A stretch of 20,905 nucleotides of DNA. It comes from Chloroflexota bacterium (GTDB lineage Bacteria; Chloroflexota; Limnocylindria; QHBO01). Under the pieces are notes generated by a model. That model worked only from the letters and a program-made list of their open reading frames with translations. It searched no databases and was not told the DNA's origin. A program made the translations under genes and the position numbers. Positions 20,103 to 20,905 of this stretch are shown one piece after another (positions within the stretch are counted from its first letter, which is position 1; each line of letters opens with the position of its first letter). Location: NCBI GenBank assembly GCA_019348395.1, contig JAHWJN010000003.1:1-20905 (forward strand), given 5' to 3'.

Positions 20103-20905
20103 GTGAGCACGACCACCTACCCGGTCTACCGGCCGCGCGGCGTCTTCAGCCGGACACTCGGCGCGGCCGACGACTTCATGAGCTGGTTCCTGTACGGCCA
20201 CGAGACGTGGCTCGTGGCCGTGATCAAGGGAATTCCGCTCTTCCTGTTCGTGTACTTCGTGCTGTTCTACCTGTCGAATTACCTCTTCTACGCCGTCACC
20301 GTCCAGCTGCCGTTCCTGCGGCTCAGCGACGAGGTCGGCTTCCTCATCGCGAACGGCTTCGGCATGACGAACTTCGTGCTGCTCGCGGTGCTCGGCTACG
20401 CCATCGGTCAGGGCGTCGCCGACGGCCGCGCGACGGCGCCGGCGGTCTTCCACCCCTGCTACCTGGTGCTGGCCGCCGGCATCGCGATGGCCTTCCTGAC
20501 CGGCGACCTGTTCAACCTGTTCGTCGCCTTCGAGGTCATGCTCGTCGCGTCGTACGTCCTCATCACCCTCGACGGCGGTAAGGAGCAGGTGCGCGCCGGC
20601 ATGACCTACGTCGTCGTCAGCCTGCTCGCGTCGGTGCTGTTCGTGACGGTCGTCGGGCTGGTCTACGCGGCCACCGGCACGGTCAACATGGCCGACGCGG
20701 CGGTCAAGCTGCAGGACGTCCCGGAGGGCGTGCGGCTCGCGCTCGGCCTGACGATGCTCGTCGTCTTCGGCGTCAAGGCGGCCATCTTCCCGCTGTTCTC
20801 GTGGCTGCCCGACAGCTACCCGACGGCGCCCTCGCCGGTGACGGCGGTCTTCGCCGGGCTGCTCACCAAGGTCGGCGTCTACGCCATCCTGCGCACACAG
20901 ACGCT
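20103..20905 (+). CDS. MrpD/NuoN-family proton-translocating subunit (partial, right edge)
   Basis: The frame runs from a GTG at 20103 through the window end (267 residues seen). From residue about 90 it matches MrpD antiporter subunits: FLTGDLFNLFVAFEV (131-145) with the channel glutamate Glu144, then FGVKAAIFPLFSWLPDSYP (222-240) with the channel lysine Lys225, then LLTKVGVYAILRT. These residues belong to the proton path of Mrp and complex I subunits. The first 75 residues do not look like the normal first helices of MrpD: a polar start, then one long helix from about 36 to 66. A GGGGGA site lies seven bases before the GTG. The four-base gap after the cytochrome c gene indicates the same operon. 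NuoN/NuoM-like function is the alternative. Confidence 0.85.
   Translation, partial: MSTTTYPVYRPRGVFSRTLGAADDFMSWFLYGHETWLVAVIKGIPLFLFVYFVLFYLSNYLFYAVTVQLPFLRLSDEVGFLIANGFGMTNFVLLAVLGYAIGQGVADGRATAPAVFHPCYLVLAAGIAMAFLTGDLFNLFVAFEVMLVASYVLITLDGGKEQVRAGMTYVVVSLLASVLFVTVVGLVYAATGTVNMADAAVKLQDVPEGVRLALGLTMLVVFGVKAAIFPLFSWLPDSYPTAPSPVTAVFAGLLTKVGVYAILRTQT

Noticed and set aside
1..20905. tRNA, rRNA, CRISPR array, insertion sequence, attachment site or replication origin
   Set aside because: No cloverleaf pattern, regularly spaced repeats, transposase motifs, terminal repeats or clustered DnaA boxes were noticed on either strand.

Overview
The window is dense, high-G+C bacterial chromosome with no mobile elements, tRNA, rRNA or CRISPR. 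Coding fills almost everything; the longest gene-free stretch is 951-1188 (238 bases) and it is occupied by a TPP riboswitch. The gene content suggests an uncultured-type Chloroflexota (Limnocylindria-like) or a relative with similar composition: a split b6-type cytochrome b operon, a YkoEDC thiamine transporter, a YhaO/YhaN pair, and start codons that mostly lack Shine-Dalgarno sites but have a TANNNT hexamer just upstream. The phylum is an inference from style, not from a marker gene.

Layout. (1) 1-950, minus strand: a Cys-tRNA(Pro) deacylase-like protein (YbaK) followed by a membrane-anchored BAM/GIDE-like domain protein cut by the window edge. (2) 999-4730, plus strand: TPP riboswitch, thiamine pyrophosphokinase, then the ECF transporter ykoE-ykoD-ykoC. 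Together these import thiamine and convert it to TPP under TPP feedback. (3) 4753-6060, minus: a DAO-family FAD amine/amino-acid oxidoreductase. (4) 6087-8035, plus: an alpha/beta hydrolase, a BCP/PrxQ peroxiredoxin and three very small membrane proteins, two of which are tandem paralogues. (5) 8107-12422: a SbcD/YhaO-like nuclease and a YhaN-like SMC-type ATPase with a membrane hairpin inside its coiled coil. (6) 12444-15172: a LmbE/PIG-L deacetylase and a lipoprotein class B penicillin-binding protein. (7) 15318 to the right edge: a tightly packed respiratory operon.

The respiratory operon is the most interesting part. A GltD-like NAD(P)/FAD flavoprotein with N- and C-terminal Fe-S clusters is overlapped by a b6-type cytochrome b, then come a subunit-IV-like protein, a Tat-type Rieske protein, a membrane-anchored dihaem cytochrome c, and an MrpD/NuoN-family proton-channel subunit with an unusual N-terminus (truncated by the window end). 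Junctions are ATGA overlaps or gaps of 4-15 bases. This predicts a Rieske/cytochrome b complex carrying both a pyridine-nucleotide module and a complex I/Mrp-type ion-translocating module. The cytochrome b keeps the cysteine that in b6 and Firmicutes binds the extra haem ci covalently, and the subunit IV lacks the acidic residue of the PEWY quinol-site motif.

Other signals: the riboswitch is followed by a perfect 10-bp stem whose apical hairpin can alternatively pair with the thiN ribosome binding site; a 7-bp hairpin abuts the ykoD start codon; and two oppositely oriented -10 boxes overlap in a 26-base divergent intergenic region.
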